From CAWJLS01 sp963843755 (GTDB taxonomy: Bacteria; Acidobacteriota; Thermoanaerobaculia; Multivoradales; DATKCC01), in NCBI GenBank assembly GCA_963843755.1, contig CAWJLS010000007.1:647303-711302 (forward strand): a stretch of 64,000 bases of DNA, read 5' to 3'. Below the pieces are notes generated by a model that had not been told where the DNA came from, did no database searches, and saw only the letters and a list, made by a program, of their open reading frames with translations. Both the position numbers and the translations under genes were made by a program. Positions within the stretch are counted from its first letter, which is position 1; every line of letters begins with the position of its first letter. Below are positions 21,735 to 30,213 of this stretch, piece after piece.

Positions 21735-23342
21735 ATGGTCACCGCGGCTTCGCTCACCACTGCCGGGCAGGGGCTGGACCGTCGCCCCAGGGCAGAGTCG
21801 AAAACCCTCGAGGATCTCCTCTCAGATCTGCTGACCGGAGCCATCCGGATTCCGCGATTTCAGAGGGGTTTGCGGTGGGAGGATGAAGATCGGCGAAAGC
21901 TGTTCGATAGCATTCTTCGGGGGTATCCGATCGGCACGCTGCTGTTCTGGAAGCGAGCGGCTGAAGCGGGGCCCGTGCAGATCGGGAGGCTTCGGACTCA
22001 GGCGAGTGAGCGGACCGACGCCCTTTGGGTGGTCGACGGACAGCAGCGCCTCACCACCTTGGCCGATGCTCTGCTGGTGCGTCCCGATCCGAGCACGGAG
22101 GAGCGGCAGCTCTTCGTCGACCTGGAGGAGCTGAGCGTTCAGCTCGGCCGGGACCTGGCAGCTCCGCGGTGGCTGCCGGTCTACGAGGCGGCCGATACCG
22201 AGCGGCTCCTCGAGTGGGTGCATCAGGAGGGTGCCGGCGACGAGCTCCGGCGCGTCGCGTTCGCAGTGGGTAAGCGTCTCCGCGAGTATCAGGTGCCCCT
22301 CTATATCGTCGAGACAGAGGAAGAGGACGTTCTTCGGGAGATCTTCGATCGGATCAACTCCACCGGCAAGACCCTGGAGCGTGCAGAGGTCTTCGATGCG
22401 CTCCACGGGAGCCGGGGCGGAGAATTTCCCGGCTCTCTCCACGACATTGCCGAGTCGTTGATCCGACTCGGTTTCGGCCGGCTGGAGGAGACCCTGATTT
22501 TGCGGGCGCTCTTGGCGCTTCGCGGCAAGGACCCGAGCCGCGGCTTCCGTCAGATCGATCGTGCGGATGTTCCCGTGGCACTCCGGGAAACGGCCGCCGG
22601 CCTGCGCCGGGCGATCACCTTCGCTCGCGACGTCGGCGGATTCCCGCACGTGTCCCTCCTGCCCTATCGGCTTCCTCTGGTGACACTGAGCCTTTTCTTT
22701 CACCTCCACCCTGACCCTCGGGCCAGGACCAAGACTCTCTTGCGGCGCTGGATCTGGAGGGGTGCGATCAGTGGCGGCCACCGAGGGGATACCGTCGGGA
22801 CGCGCACGACGCTCGAAGCGATCGATCCATCCGACGAGGAGCGTTCGGTCCAGACCCTTCTCGAGGGGCTCGCAGGGCGCCCTGAGGAACCCATCGAGCT
22901 CAGTCCCTTCAACTTCAGGCATGCCCGGTCGAAGCTCCACTTGGTCGGATTGGCGGAGCTCGGCCCTCGGCACCTGGAGACGGACAGCCTGATCGACGTT
23001 GCTGCTCTGTGCGAACAGGAGAGAATTCCAGCGCAGCCGCTCGCCTCGTCACCTTCTCCGAAGAGCCCGGAGCGAGGGCTCGCAGGCCGGATTCTTCACC
23101 CGCCCATGCCTCCGTCTCGACTTCGTCGGTTGATTGTCGAGGCCAGCGATCCCGTGCTGCGGACCCACGGAATTCCGTCCGATGCAGTAGAGGCGCTTCG
23201 CCGCGGTGCCACGCGGGAGTTTTTCGACTTGCGGGATCGGCACCTGCGGCAGGTCGTCGGTCAGGCGCTCGACAGCAAGGCCGAGTGGGGTGCTAGTGAT
23301 CGGCCGTCTCTGGCGTACCTGGTCTCGCCTCCTCAGGGCTGA
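21735..23342 (+). CDS. DUF262 (DGQQR) domain protein
   Basis: This 535-residue protein has the DUF262 signature: IPRFQRGLRWEDEDRRKLF at about residue 40, a GYPIGTLLFWK strand, VVDGQQRLTTL at about residue 98 (the DGQQR motif), and RINSTGKTLERAEVFDAL at about 207. DUF262 is a ParB-like NTPase/nuclease-type domain found in the GmrS part of type IV restriction enzymes and in other phage-defence proteins such as SspE. No DUF1524-type HNH motif is visible in the C-terminal half, which is alpha-helical and unrecognised. I prefer ATG 21735 because the family motif then starts at the usual distance. An in-frame ATG at 21675 overlaps the previous stop and is an alternative. A HipA-like gene follows after 3 nt. 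Third-codon G/C bias is visibly weaker than in neighbouring genes, hinting at transfer. Confidence 0.85.
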   Translation: MVTAASLTTAGQGLDRRPRAESKTLEDLLSDLLTGAIRIPRFQRGLRWEDEDRRKLFDSILRGYPIGTLLFWKRAAEAGPVQIGRLRTQASERTDALWVVDGQQRLTTLADALLVRPDPSTEERQLFVDLEELSVQLGRDLAAPRWLPVYEAADTERLLEWVHQEGAGDELRRVAFAVGKRLREYQVPLYIVETEEEDVLREIFDRINSTGKTLERAEVFDALHGSRGGEFPGSLHDIAESLIRLGFGRLEETLILRALLALRGKDPSRGFRQIDRADVPVALRETAAGLRRAITFARDVGGFPHVSLLPYRLPLVTLSLFFHLHPDPRARTKTLLRRWIWRGAISGGHRGDTVGTRTTLEAIDPSDEERSVQTLLEGLAGRPEEPIELSPFNFRHARSKLHLVGLAELGPRHLETDSLIDVAALCEQERIPAQPLASSPSPKSPERGLAGRILHPPMPPSRLRRLIVEASDPVLRTHGIPSDAVEALRRGATREFFDLRDRHLRQVVGQALDSKAEWGASDRPSLAYLVSPPQG

Positions 23343-23345
23343 TCT

Positions 23346-24545
23346 GTGCTCATCCGTCTCGAAGACCTGCCAGTAGGGACTCTCCGCCGAGAGGATGGAG
23401 AACGCTGGGTTTTCCGTACTTTCGAGTCGTATCGTAGGACCTTTCCACGGCCGATCTTGGGGCAGGTCTTCGAGGACGACCTGTCTCGCGAGTGGCGCCG
23501 CCGGGTTCGTCTTCCGCCCTTCTTCTCGAATCTCTTGCCCGAGGGCGCGCTCAGGAGCCTCATCGCTCAGGAGCTTGGGGTCCCCGAGGAGCGAGAAGGG
23601 TTCCTCCTGGCGCGCCTGGGGCAGGATCTTCCTGGAGCCGTGATCGCCGAGCGGGAGGTCGACGAGGAGCTGATCGAAGGACCGGTCAAGCTGGATGGCG
23701 GGGACGCGGCGCCGTCGGACGGTGAAGACGCCGCACGGTTGAAGTTCTCGCTCGCCGGCGTCCAGCTCAAGCTGTCCGCTCTCGAGGAGGAGCGCGGCCT
23801 GACGGTCCCCGCCAGCGGTCAGGGCGGCAACTGGATCGTCAAGCTTCCCCTGCCTGCCCATGCCGCGCTTCCGACCGTCGAGTGGTCGATGCTCGAATGG
23901 GCCGAGCGGGCCGGGTTCGAGGTTCCTCGACACCGAGTGGTCGACGTCGAGCGGATCGGGAACCTCCCTCTTGAATGGCCGGTCCGTACGGGCCAGGCAC
24001 TGGCCGTAAAGAGGTTCGATCGTCCTGCGCCGGGACGTCGGATTCATCAGGAGGATTTCGCCCAGATCCTGGACGTTTACCCAACCCCAGAAGGCAAGTA
24101 CCGGAGCGCCAGCTCCGAGACCCTGGGTCGGATTCTCAGGTCGTTGACTGGACCAGAAGGTGTTGCTGAGTATGTCCGGCGCCTCGTGTTCGTCGTTCTT
24201 TCCGGCAATGGCGATGCACATCTCAAGAACTGGACCCTGGTCTATCCGGACGGCCGGACGCCGAGGCTCTCTCCGCTCTACGACCAGGTCTTCACCCGGG
24301 CATTCATCGAGGGGGACAAGCTCGCGTTGAACCTCGGAGGTGAGCGGGACTTCTACAAGATCGACGAAGAGGTCTTCACGAGACTCGCGAACAAGATCGG
24401 CGCCGACCCGGGAGATGTCGTCGACACTCTCAGAGAGGCGACGGAGAAGGTCCGGTCCGCGTGGAGCGACGTCCGCAGGAACCTGCCCCTGAGCGAAGGC
24501 ATTCGAGGTCAGGTCGATCAGCACCTATCCATGGTGACGCTGTGA
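23346..24545 (+). CDS. HipA-family serine/threonine kinase
   Basis: HipA-type kinases phosphorylate cellular targets (GltX in Escherichia coli HipA) and are normally held in check by a DNA-binding HipB. The 399-residue product has the N-terminal coupling domain (PPFFSNLLPEGALRSLIAQE, ARLGQDLPGAV), a phosphate-binding region (KFSLAGVQLKLSAL), the NWIVKLPL strand, the catalytic loop SGNGDAHLKNWTL and the metal-binding LSPLYDQVFT, so it looks catalytically intact. GTG at 23346 starts 3 nt after the DUF262 stop; no HipB-like helix-turn-helix gene lies on either side. The operon partner is therefore the DUF262 protein. Whether that protein acts as antidote, sensor or co-effector is open. Confidence 0.9.
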   Translation: MLIRLEDLPVGTLRREDGERWVFRTFESYRRTFPRPILGQVFEDDLSREWRRRVRLPPFFSNLLPEGALRSLIAQELGVPEEREGFLLARLGQDLPGAVIAEREVDEELIEGPVKLDGGDAAPSDGEDAARLKFSLAGVQLKLSALEEERGLTVPASGQGGNWIVKLPLPAHAALPTVEWSMLEWAERAGFEVPRHRVVDVERIGNLPLEWPVRTGQALAVKRFDRPAPGRRIHQEDFAQILDVYPTPEGKYRSASSETLGRILRSLTGPEGVAEYVRRLVFVVLSGNGDAHLKNWTLVYPDGRTPRLSPLYDQVFTRAFIEGDKLALNLGGERDFYKIDEEVFTRLANKIGADPGDVVDTLREATEKVRSAWSDVRRNLPLSEGIRGQVDQHLSMVTL

Positions 24546-24668
24546 GGAGCGCATAGGCTCTGAGCTCGTCGCTGCTCGCCTGGCCCGACCGTCTTGAGAC
24601 CGGCTCACGCTCGGCCCTTCGGGCGGCCGTTGCGTGGTGGGGGGGCGCCCTCCGATAGACTCCGCCCG

Positions 24669-26612
24669 ATGCCCAAGATCCATCTCCTCACCGACCACCT
24701 CGTCTCCCAGATCGCCGCCGGAGAGGTGGTGGAGCGGCCGGCGTCGGTGGTCAAGGAGCTGGTGGAGAACGCCCTCGACGCCGGGGCGTCCGAGGTGGAG
24801 ATCGAGCTCGAGTCGGGGGGCAAGCGGCGCATCCGGGTGATCGACGATGGCGCCGGCATGGGGCGCGACGACGCCCTGCTCGCCTTCGATCGCCACGCGA
24901 CCAGCAAGATCGCCCAGTTCGAGGACTTGGAGCGGGTCGGTACCCTCGGCTTCCGGGGGGAGGCGCTGGCGTCGATCGCGGCGGTGGCGCGGGTCGAGCT
25001 GCTGACGGCGGAGGAGCCGGGAGACGGCCACCGGGTGCGGATCGAGGGCGGCCGGGTGCGGGTGGCGGAGCCGGCGCCGCGGCCGCGGGGGACGACGATC
25101 GAGGTCGCTTCGCTGTTCTTCAATGTGCCCGCACGGCGCAAGTTCCTGAAGACGCCGGCGACCGAGCTACGGCGCGCGGTAGAGGTGGTGCAGGGGTACG
25201 CGCTGGCCCGGCCGGACGTGCGCTTCGTGCTCCGCCACGAGGGCAGGAACCTGCTGGACGCCCTGCCGTCCGACGCCGGTGCCGAGGGGCTCAAGCGGCG
25301 GGTGGAGCAGGTTTTCGGCGCCGGCCTGGCGCGCGAGCTGGTGGAGATCCCCCGGCGCTCGCGCGACGGCGGCGAGACGATCTGGGGCCTGGTCGGGACG
25401 CCCGAGACGACCCGCGGCCGGCGCCTGTTCGTGTTCGTCAACCGACGCCTGCTGCGCGACCGCGCGATCCTCGCCACCTTCTACCGCTCGGTGCGCGACC
25501 TGTGGAAGCGGGACGACTACCCGGCGCTCTTCCTGTTTCTCGATCTGCCGCCGGAGGAGGTCGACGTCAACGTCCACCCCCAGAAGGCCGAGGTCCGGTT
25601 CCGCGATCCGCGGCTGGTCGACCGGGTGGGGGAGGCGCTCCGCTACGGGCTCGACCGGGCCCGCGGCGAGGAGGCGGCGCCGCTCAGGAGCCCCGAAGGG
25701 CCGCCCGCGGCGCCGCTCGCCTGGCAGGGGCTCGGCGGCCGGCCGTCGGTCGGCTACCCGGTCCCGACCGACCGGGGGGCGGAGCCCTGGCGGATGCGTC
25801 CGGCTGTCAGTCAGGGCGGTCAGGGCGGTCAGGGTGGGGAGCTCGCCACGGAAGGCGTCTTCACGGAGGGCGAGGGGCGCGGGGACGAGCTCCGCGAGCG
25901 GCCACCCATCGGGTATCCGGCGGGGCACGGGCCGGCCGCCGACCGGCTGGCGAGCCCTACTTACGCCCCGCTCGGCACCCGCGGGACCGTGCCGCTCTCG
26001 GGCCGCTCGGGCGAGGTGCGACCGTTCCGCCTGCTGGGCCAGTACAAGGGCACCCTGATCCTGCTCGAGGGGCCGGACGGCCTCTACCTGATCGACCAGC
26101 ACGTGGCCCACGAACGGATCCTCTACGAGCGCATCCGCCGCAACCTGGCCCGCCACGACTCGCCCAGCCAGCGGCTGGTCGATCCGCCCCTGCTCGAGCT
26201 GTCCAAGCCGGAGGCCATGCGCCTGCTCGACCTGGCGGAGTCGCTCGACACCTGCGGCTTCGGGATCGCCGAGCTCTCGGGCGGCACGGTGGCGCTGACC
26301 TCGGTGCCGGCCGGGCTCGACGCGGAGGAGGCGGAGCGGCTGCTGCTCCACCTGGCGGGAGACGGGGTGGCCGGCGACGGCGACGGGGGCGACGAGGGGG
26401 AGGCGCTGGCCCGGCGGCTGCTCGACGGCCTCGCGGCCGACCTGTCGTGCAAGGCGGCGGTCAAGATGCATCACCCGCTGACCGCCGACGAGATGGAGGC
26501 GCTCATCACCGAGCTGTTCGAGGCCGAGAACCCCTACGCCTGCCCCCACGGCCGCCCGGTGGTGCTGAAGATGGGCGACGCCGACCTCGAGCGCAGGTTC
26601 GGCAGGCGCTAG
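24669..26612 (+). CDS. mutL: DNA mismatch repair protein MutL
   Basis: MutL couples MutS mismatch recognition to strand incision. The N-terminal GHKL ATPase is complete: ENALDAGAS, DDGAGM, RHATSKI and GFRGEAL. A Pro/Gly-rich linker (about residues 340-455) follows and includes a short tandem 9-bp repeat. The C-terminal dimerisation domain has the endonuclease motif DQHVAHERILYE (usual form DQHAxHERxxYE) and CPHGRP near the end, so this is the nicking type of MutL used by bacteria without MutH. At 647 residues it has a normal length. ATG 24669 places the conserved IHLLTDHLVSQIAAGEVVERP start at residue 4. It converges on the ribonuclease gene, 24 nt away. Confidence 0.97.
   Translation: MPKIHLLTDHLVSQIAAGEVVERPASVVKELVENALDAGASEVEIELESGGKRRIRVIDDGAGMGRDDALLAFDRHATSKIAQFEDLERVGTLGFRGEALASIAAVARVELLTAEEPGDGHRVRIEGGRVRVAEPAPRPRGTTIEVASLFFNVPARRKFLKTPATELRRAVEVVQGYALARPDVRFVLRHEGRNLLDALPSDAGAEGLKRRVEQVFGAGLARELVEIPRRSRDGGETIWGLVGTPETTRGRRLFVFVNRRLLRDRAILATFYRSVRDLWKRDDYPALFLFLDLPPEEVDVNVHPQKAEVRFRDPRLVDRVGEALRYGLDRARGEEAAPLRSPEGPPAAPLAWQGLGGRPSVGYPVPTDRGAEPWRMRPAVSQGGQGGQGGELATEGVFTEGEGRGDELRERPPIGYPAGHGPAADRLASPTYAPLGTRGTVPLSGRSGEVRPFRLLGQYKGTLILLEGPDGLYLIDQHVAHERILYERIRRNLARHDSPSQRLVDPPLLELSKPEAMRLLDLAESLDTCGFGIAELSGGTVALTSVPAGLDAEEAERLLLHLAGDGVAGDGDGGDEGEALARRLLDGLAADLSCKAAVKMHHPLTADEMEALITELFEAENPYACPHGRPVVLKMGDADLERRFGRR
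25810..25836 (+). repeat. Three 9-bp units (GTCAGGGCG, GTCAGGGCG, GTCAGGGTG)
   Basis: These units encode Gln-Gly-Gly repeats in the MutL linker. Length is a multiple of three and the frame is preserved, so the repeat can vary without damaging the ATPase or the endonuclease domain. Confidence 0.55.
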
Positions 26613-26636
26613 AAGTCCTGCCCAGCAGGGAGCTCC

Positions 26637-28103
26637 CTAGCCGCCGACGCGGGCGAAGTCGATCCAGCCGCGCTCGACGTCGGTGCCCAGCAGCTCCACC
26701 TCGGTCCGGTCGCCCACGTCCAGCCCGTGGAATCCCCGCACCACCTTGCCCTCGACCGGTGGGCGGAAGATCCGCACCCAGGTCCCCTTGGGCGAGGCGC
26801 CGGTGACGATGGCGTCGAAGCGCTGTCCCTTCTTGCCTTCGAGCAGCAGGGCCGCGGCCGACTTGCGCACCTGGCGCTCGATCTTGTCGGCGTCGTCCTC
26901 CTGCTCGGTGCAGTGGCGGGCGAGCTCGCGCAGCTCGCCGATCGAGTAGGGGACCTCCCGGTCGTCGAGCACCGCCTTGAGCATGCGCTGGGTGATGAGA
27001 TCGGGATACCGCCGGTTGGGCGCCGTCGAGTGGGTGTAGGCGCGCACCGCCAGGCCGAAGTGCCCGGGGACTTCCCCCTCGTGGCTCTCGACCGCGTACT
27101 CGCCGGAGCCCATCAGCTTGACGATGGTCAGGGAGAGGTCCGGGAAGCGGTCCGGGTCGGCCCGCTTGGCCTTGACCAGGAACGCCTCGAGGGCCGCGGC
27201 GTCCGGCTCGTCGGGGAGGTGGACCCCGTACCCGGACGCGACACCGGCGATCTTGCCCCAGCGCTCCGGCGAGCGCAGCACCCGGCGCAGGGCCGGGACC
27301 TTGTGGCGGGCCAGGAACTGGGCGGAGACGCTGTTGGCGGCGATCATCAAGTCCTCGATCAGCTCCCGCGCCCGGTTCTTGCGCTGCTCCTGGAGGTCGG
27401 AGAGGTGTCCGCCGCTGAACACCGCCCGCGGCTCGGAGGTCTCGAGGTCGAGGGCGCCGTGGCGGTGGCGCTTCTCGCGCAGGCTCTGGGCGACCCGGTC
27501 CTGGAGCCGCAGGGTCTCGTCGAGCCCGGGGACCGCCGCCAGCGCGTCCGGCGCTTCGGCCTCGCCTTCGAGCCAGGCGGCGACCGCGTCGTAGGCGAGC
27601 TTCGCCCGGTTGCGCACCGTCGCCCGGTAGACGTCGGAGCCGAGGATCTCGCCGTCCGGGTCGACCACCATCTCGAACACGACGGACAGCCGGTCCTCCG
27701 CGTCGACCAGGGAGGTCAGATCCCACGACAGCCGCTCCGGCAGCATGGAGTAGAGCTTCGCGGCGGTGTAGACCGAGGTGGTGTTCTGGCGCGCGTGGCC
27801 GTCGATGGCGCCCCCTTTGGGCACCAGGGAGTCGACGTCGGCGATCGCCACCGACACCCGGATGCGCTGGTCGTCGAGCGGCTCGGCGACCGAGAGCTGG
27901 TCGATGTCGCGGGAGTCGTCGTTGTCGATCGAGCACCACAGGAGCGAGCGGAGATCGCGGGTGGTGTCGTCGGTGGCCGGACTGTCGAGGTCGGCGACCT
28001 CTTCGTGGACCGCCGCGGAGAAGGTGGGGAGGAGACCTCGATCGCGCATCGCCTGGTCGGCGATCCGTTCGAGATCTCCGCGGTCGTGTCGTCGGGAGGA
28101 CAT
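26637..28103 (-). CDS. RNB-domain 3'-5' exoribonuclease (RNase II/R family)
   Basis: This 488-residue protein is a short RNase II/R relative that degrades RNA from the 3' end. The catalytic region reads SIDNDDSRDIDQL. Aligned with the classical IDxxxxxDxDD motif, the first three aspartates are present and the fourth is Gln. Further RNB segments are QNTTSVYTAAKLYSMLPERL, ELIEDLMIAANSVSAQFL and AYTHSTAPNRRYPDLITQR. The C-terminal 70 residues look like a small OB/S1-type domain (GQRFDAIVTGASPKGTWVRI). N-terminal cold-shock domains of full-length RNase R are absent. It diverges from the FAD oxidoreductase gene and converges on mutL. Confidence 0.92.
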   Translation of the reverse strand: MSSRRHDRGDLERIADQAMRDRGLLPTFSAAVHEEVADLDSPATDDTTRDLRSLLWCSIDNDDSRDIDQLSVAEPLDDQRIRVSVAIADVDSLVPKGGAIDGHARQNTTSVYTAAKLYSMLPERLSWDLTSLVDAEDRLSVVFEMVVDPDGEILGSDVYRATVRNRAKLAYDAVAAWLEGEAEAPDALAAVPGLDETLRLQDRVAQSLREKRHRHGALDLETSEPRAVFSGGHLSDLQEQRKNRARELIEDLMIAANSVSAQFLARHKVPALRRVLRSPERWGKIAGVASGYGVHLPDEPDAAALEAFLVKAKRADPDRFPDLSLTIVKLMGSGEYAVESHEGEVPGHFGLAVRAYTHSTAPNRRYPDLITQRMLKAVLDDREVPYSIGELRELARHCTEQEDDADKIERQVRKSAAALLLEGKKGQRFDAIVTGASPKGTWVRIFRPPVEGKVVRGFHGLDVGDRTEVELLGTDVERGWIDFARVGG

Positions 28104-28154
28104 GCAGGGATGATAGCCGAGGGGGGTGCGCGGTCACATAGACTCGACGGCGCC

Positions 28155-29333
28155 ATGCCCGCCGACCGACCGGACCTCATCACGGATCAGCACACCCCGG
28201 GCGTCGTCGACGTCCTGATCGTCGGGGCCGGCTTCGCCGGCGCCGCGACCGCCTACCACCTGAGCGACCGGTTCGACGGCTCGATCCTCGTGGTGGAGCA
28301 GGAGAAGACGCCCGGCGCCCACGCCTCGGGGCGCAACGCCTCGATGCTCCGCCAGTCGGAGTCCGATCCGGCCGTGCGGGCGGCCGCGGTGGCGAGCCGC
28401 GCGGCCTACGAGCGGCTGGGCGACCGGGTGGGCTACGCCCCGGTCGGCTCCCTGCTCCTGGGGCGCCCGGAGACGCTGGCCGCCGTCCGGGAGGTGGACC
28501 TGGTGGCGAGCCGGCTGATCCCTCCCGCGGAGGCCGCCCGCCGGGTTCCCCTCCTGGGCTGGGACGATCCGGCCGGATCGGGCTTCGACGGCGCCCTCGA
28601 GACCACGGGCGACGGTGTGATGGACACCTGGGCCCTGCTCACCACCTACCTCGACGGCGCCCGTTCCCGGGGCGTCGAGCTGCGCACGGAGTGCGAGGTG
28701 CTGGCGATCTCCGACGGACCGCCGTTTCGCGTCCGCACGTCCCGGGGCGAGATCACCGCGGGACGAGTGGTCGACGCCGCCGGCGGCTGGGCGGAGGAGA
28801 TCGCACGCCGGGCCGGGCTCGTGCCGCCACCGCTCGTGCCGTTCAAGCGGCACCTGTTCGTCCTGGACCTGCCGTGGCCGGCGCCGGCGATCGATCCGTC
28901 GTGGCCGTTCGTCTGGGACCTGGACCGGGGCTTCTACTTCCGGCCGGAGTCGGGCGGGCTGCTGTTTTCGGTCTGCGACGAGGAGCGCGGCTCCAGCCGG
29001 ACCCGGCTCGAGGAGACGGTCAGCCCGGGGATCGACGAGCGGCTGGCCGAGCGGATCTTCGGCTGCCTGCCCCGGCTCCGTGACGCCGCGGTGCGCCGCG
29101 TCTGGTCGTGCTTCCGCACCAAGACGCCCGACGGGCGGTTCGTCATCGGGGCCGACCCTGCGGTGGAGGGGTGGTTCTGGGTGGCGGGCCTGGGAGGGCA
29201 CGGCATGGGGTGTAGCTGGGAGGTGGGCCGCCTGGCCGCCGACGGGCTCCTCGGCGCGGCGCCGTCGCCCGCCTTCGACCCGTCCCGGTCGACGCTGGTC
29301 GCCCCGGAGCCAGGGCCCCGCCGCGGGGCGTAG
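28155..29333 (+). CDS. FAD-dependent oxidoreductase (DAO family)
   Basis: The 392-residue protein has an N-terminal Rossmann motif (DVLIVGAGFAGAATAYHL), then VVEQEKTPGAHASGRNASML, which matches the start of D-amino-acid oxidase/GlcD-type FAD enzymes. A second FAD contact (GRVVDAAGGWAEEIA) lies at about residue 205, and the C-terminal GADPAVEGWFWVAGLGGHGM is typical of the family end. It likely oxidises an amine or hydroxy acid; the substrate cannot be read from sequence. No signal peptide is seen, so it should be cytoplasmic. ATG 28155 is 51 nt from the start of the divergent ribonuclease gene. Confidence 0.9.
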   Translation: MPADRPDLITDQHTPGVVDVLIVGAGFAGAATAYHLSDRFDGSILVVEQEKTPGAHASGRNASMLRQSESDPAVRAAAVASRAAYERLGDRVGYAPVGSLLLGRPETLAAVREVDLVASRLIPPAEAARRVPLLGWDDPAGSGFDGALETTGDGVMDTWALLTTYLDGARSRGVELRTECEVLAISDGPPFRVRTSRGEITAGRVVDAAGGWAEEIARRAGLVPPPLVPFKRHLFVLDLPWPAPAIDPSWPFVWDLDRGFYFRPESGGLLFSVCDEERGSSRTRLEETVSPGIDERLAERIFGCLPRLRDAAVRRVWSCFRTKTPDGRFVIGADPAVEGWFWVAGLGGHGMGCSWEVGRLAADGLLGAAPSPAFDPSRSTLVAPEPGPRRGA

Positions 29334-29560
29334 AGCGGGAAAAGTTCCCCGGCCAAGAGGATCTCCGGGGAGGAAGCGAGGCTCGCCGGCACGGCGGCAG
29401 GCCTGTGGCGGGGGAGAGGGAGGGCCGCCGGACGGGTCGGCGCCATCAGCAGACCGAGGCGAATAGAGCCCCGTAGCGCCCCGTAGAGCGTTGTGCTGCA
29501 AGGGCTTCCGGCCCACTCTTCAGATCGTACAGCGGGTCCTGTCCGCGGCGGCCGTGGGCC
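29334..29560. other. Intergenic leader upstream of the sigma-54 promoter
   Basis: No gene is visible here. The stretch is GC-rich with short inverted segments. It could carry binding sites for a sigma-54 activator, which normally lie about 80-200 nt upstream of the promoter, but I could not define an operator by eye. Confidence 0.4.
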
Positions 29561-29575
29561 TGGCATCGCCGTTGC
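29561..29575 (+). promoter_or_regulatory. Sigma-54 (-24/-12) promoter
   Basis: TGGCATCGCCGTTGC matches the consensus TGGCAC-N5-TTGC, with the diagnostic GG and GC exactly 10 nt apart. It lies about 70 nt before the ATG of the LPQTA protein gene, giving a leader of about 58 nt with a strong AGGAGG. This implies expression dependent on RpoN and an enhancer-binding protein. Confidence 0.75.
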
Positions 29576-29644
29576 GATGTCTCCGGGGCGACCGTCCGGA
29601 GGTCGATCCTCCGGACCGAAACCCTGAACGAAGGAGGTCCACCG

Positions 29645-30025
29645 ATGAAGCTCAAGACCCTGTCGATCCTGACCGCGCTGGCCCTGGCCCTGACCCTGCC
29701 GCTGGTGGCCCAGGCCCAGGACAACACCCAGCCGCAGCAGGACCAGACCCAGCAGATGCAGGATCAGTCGGCCGTCGATCAGTCCAACCTGGCCGCCGAC
29801 CAGCAGGTCGACCAGCAAGAGGATCCGGCGATTCAGGACTCCGCGATGGCCAATGATGAGAACGGCGAGATGGACCAGAGCACCGAGTCCGAGGCTGTCG
29901 CGGCGGACGACACGACCCAGTCCGACCGTGAGCTGCCCCAGACGGCCAGCCCGCTGGCCCTGATCGCCCTGATCGGCACCGCGTCCGTCGGCGCCGCAGC
30001 CGGCATGAAAGCCCTGCGTAGCTGA
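29645..30025 (+). CDS. Small exported Gln/Asp-rich protein with LPQTA C-terminal anchor signal
   Basis: This 126-residue protein starts with a clear signal peptide (KLKTLSILTALALALTLPLV, cleavage after AQA near residue 25). The mature part (about 26-95) is low-complexity and acidic, dominated by Gln, Asp, Glu and Ser. The end has LPQTA, a hydrophobic helix (ALIALIGTASVGAAAGM) and a basic tail (KALRS). This is the layout of an LPxTG sorting signal with Ala in place of Gly, so a sortase-type enzyme may process it; none is encoded here. AGGAGG lies 7 nt before the ATG, and a strong sigma-54 promoter precedes it. Two hairpins follow the stop, so it is probably monocistronic and strongly expressed under control. 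Confidence 0.82.
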   Translation: MKLKTLSILTALALALTLPLVAQAQDNTQPQQDQTQQMQDQSAVDQSNLAADQQVDQQEDPAIQDSAMANDENGEMDQSTESEAVAADDTTQSDRELPQTASPLALIALIGTASVGAAAGMKALRS

Positions 30026-30039
30026 CCCCTGAACCCATC

Positions 30040-30064
30040 GGCCGCGCGACGAGCTCGCGCGGCC
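30040..30064 (+). terminator. 9-bp perfect hairpin after the LPQTA gene
   Basis: GGCCGCGCG (30040-30048) pairs with CGCGCGGCC (30056-30064) around a 7-nt loop, 14 nt after the stop codon. There is no U-tract, so it may pause or protect the transcript rather than terminate it alone. Confidence 0.45.
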
Positions 30065-30081
30065 GGCGGGTTCCCGTCCCC

Positions 30082-30157
30082 CGCCGAGAGGGCGGCGGCC
30101 GCTCAGGACAGATCCTCGCGATCGGTCCAGGCCAGCCGCCTCCCTCTCGGCGTTTTT
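30082..30157 (+). terminator. Long-range 11-bp stem followed by T5
   Basis: CGCCGAGAGGG (30082-30092) pairs perfectly with CCCTCTCGGCG (30142-30152), immediately followed by TTTTT (30153-30157). The loop is 49 nt. Stem plus U-tract fit an intrinsic terminator, and the long loop also allows a switching leader for the dipeptidase-like gene that starts at about 30214. Confidence 0.5.
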
Positions 30158-30213
30158 GCGTTCAGCTCGACGCGTTCGTCACCCACCAACCAACCGACAC
30201 ACGGGACGCCACG

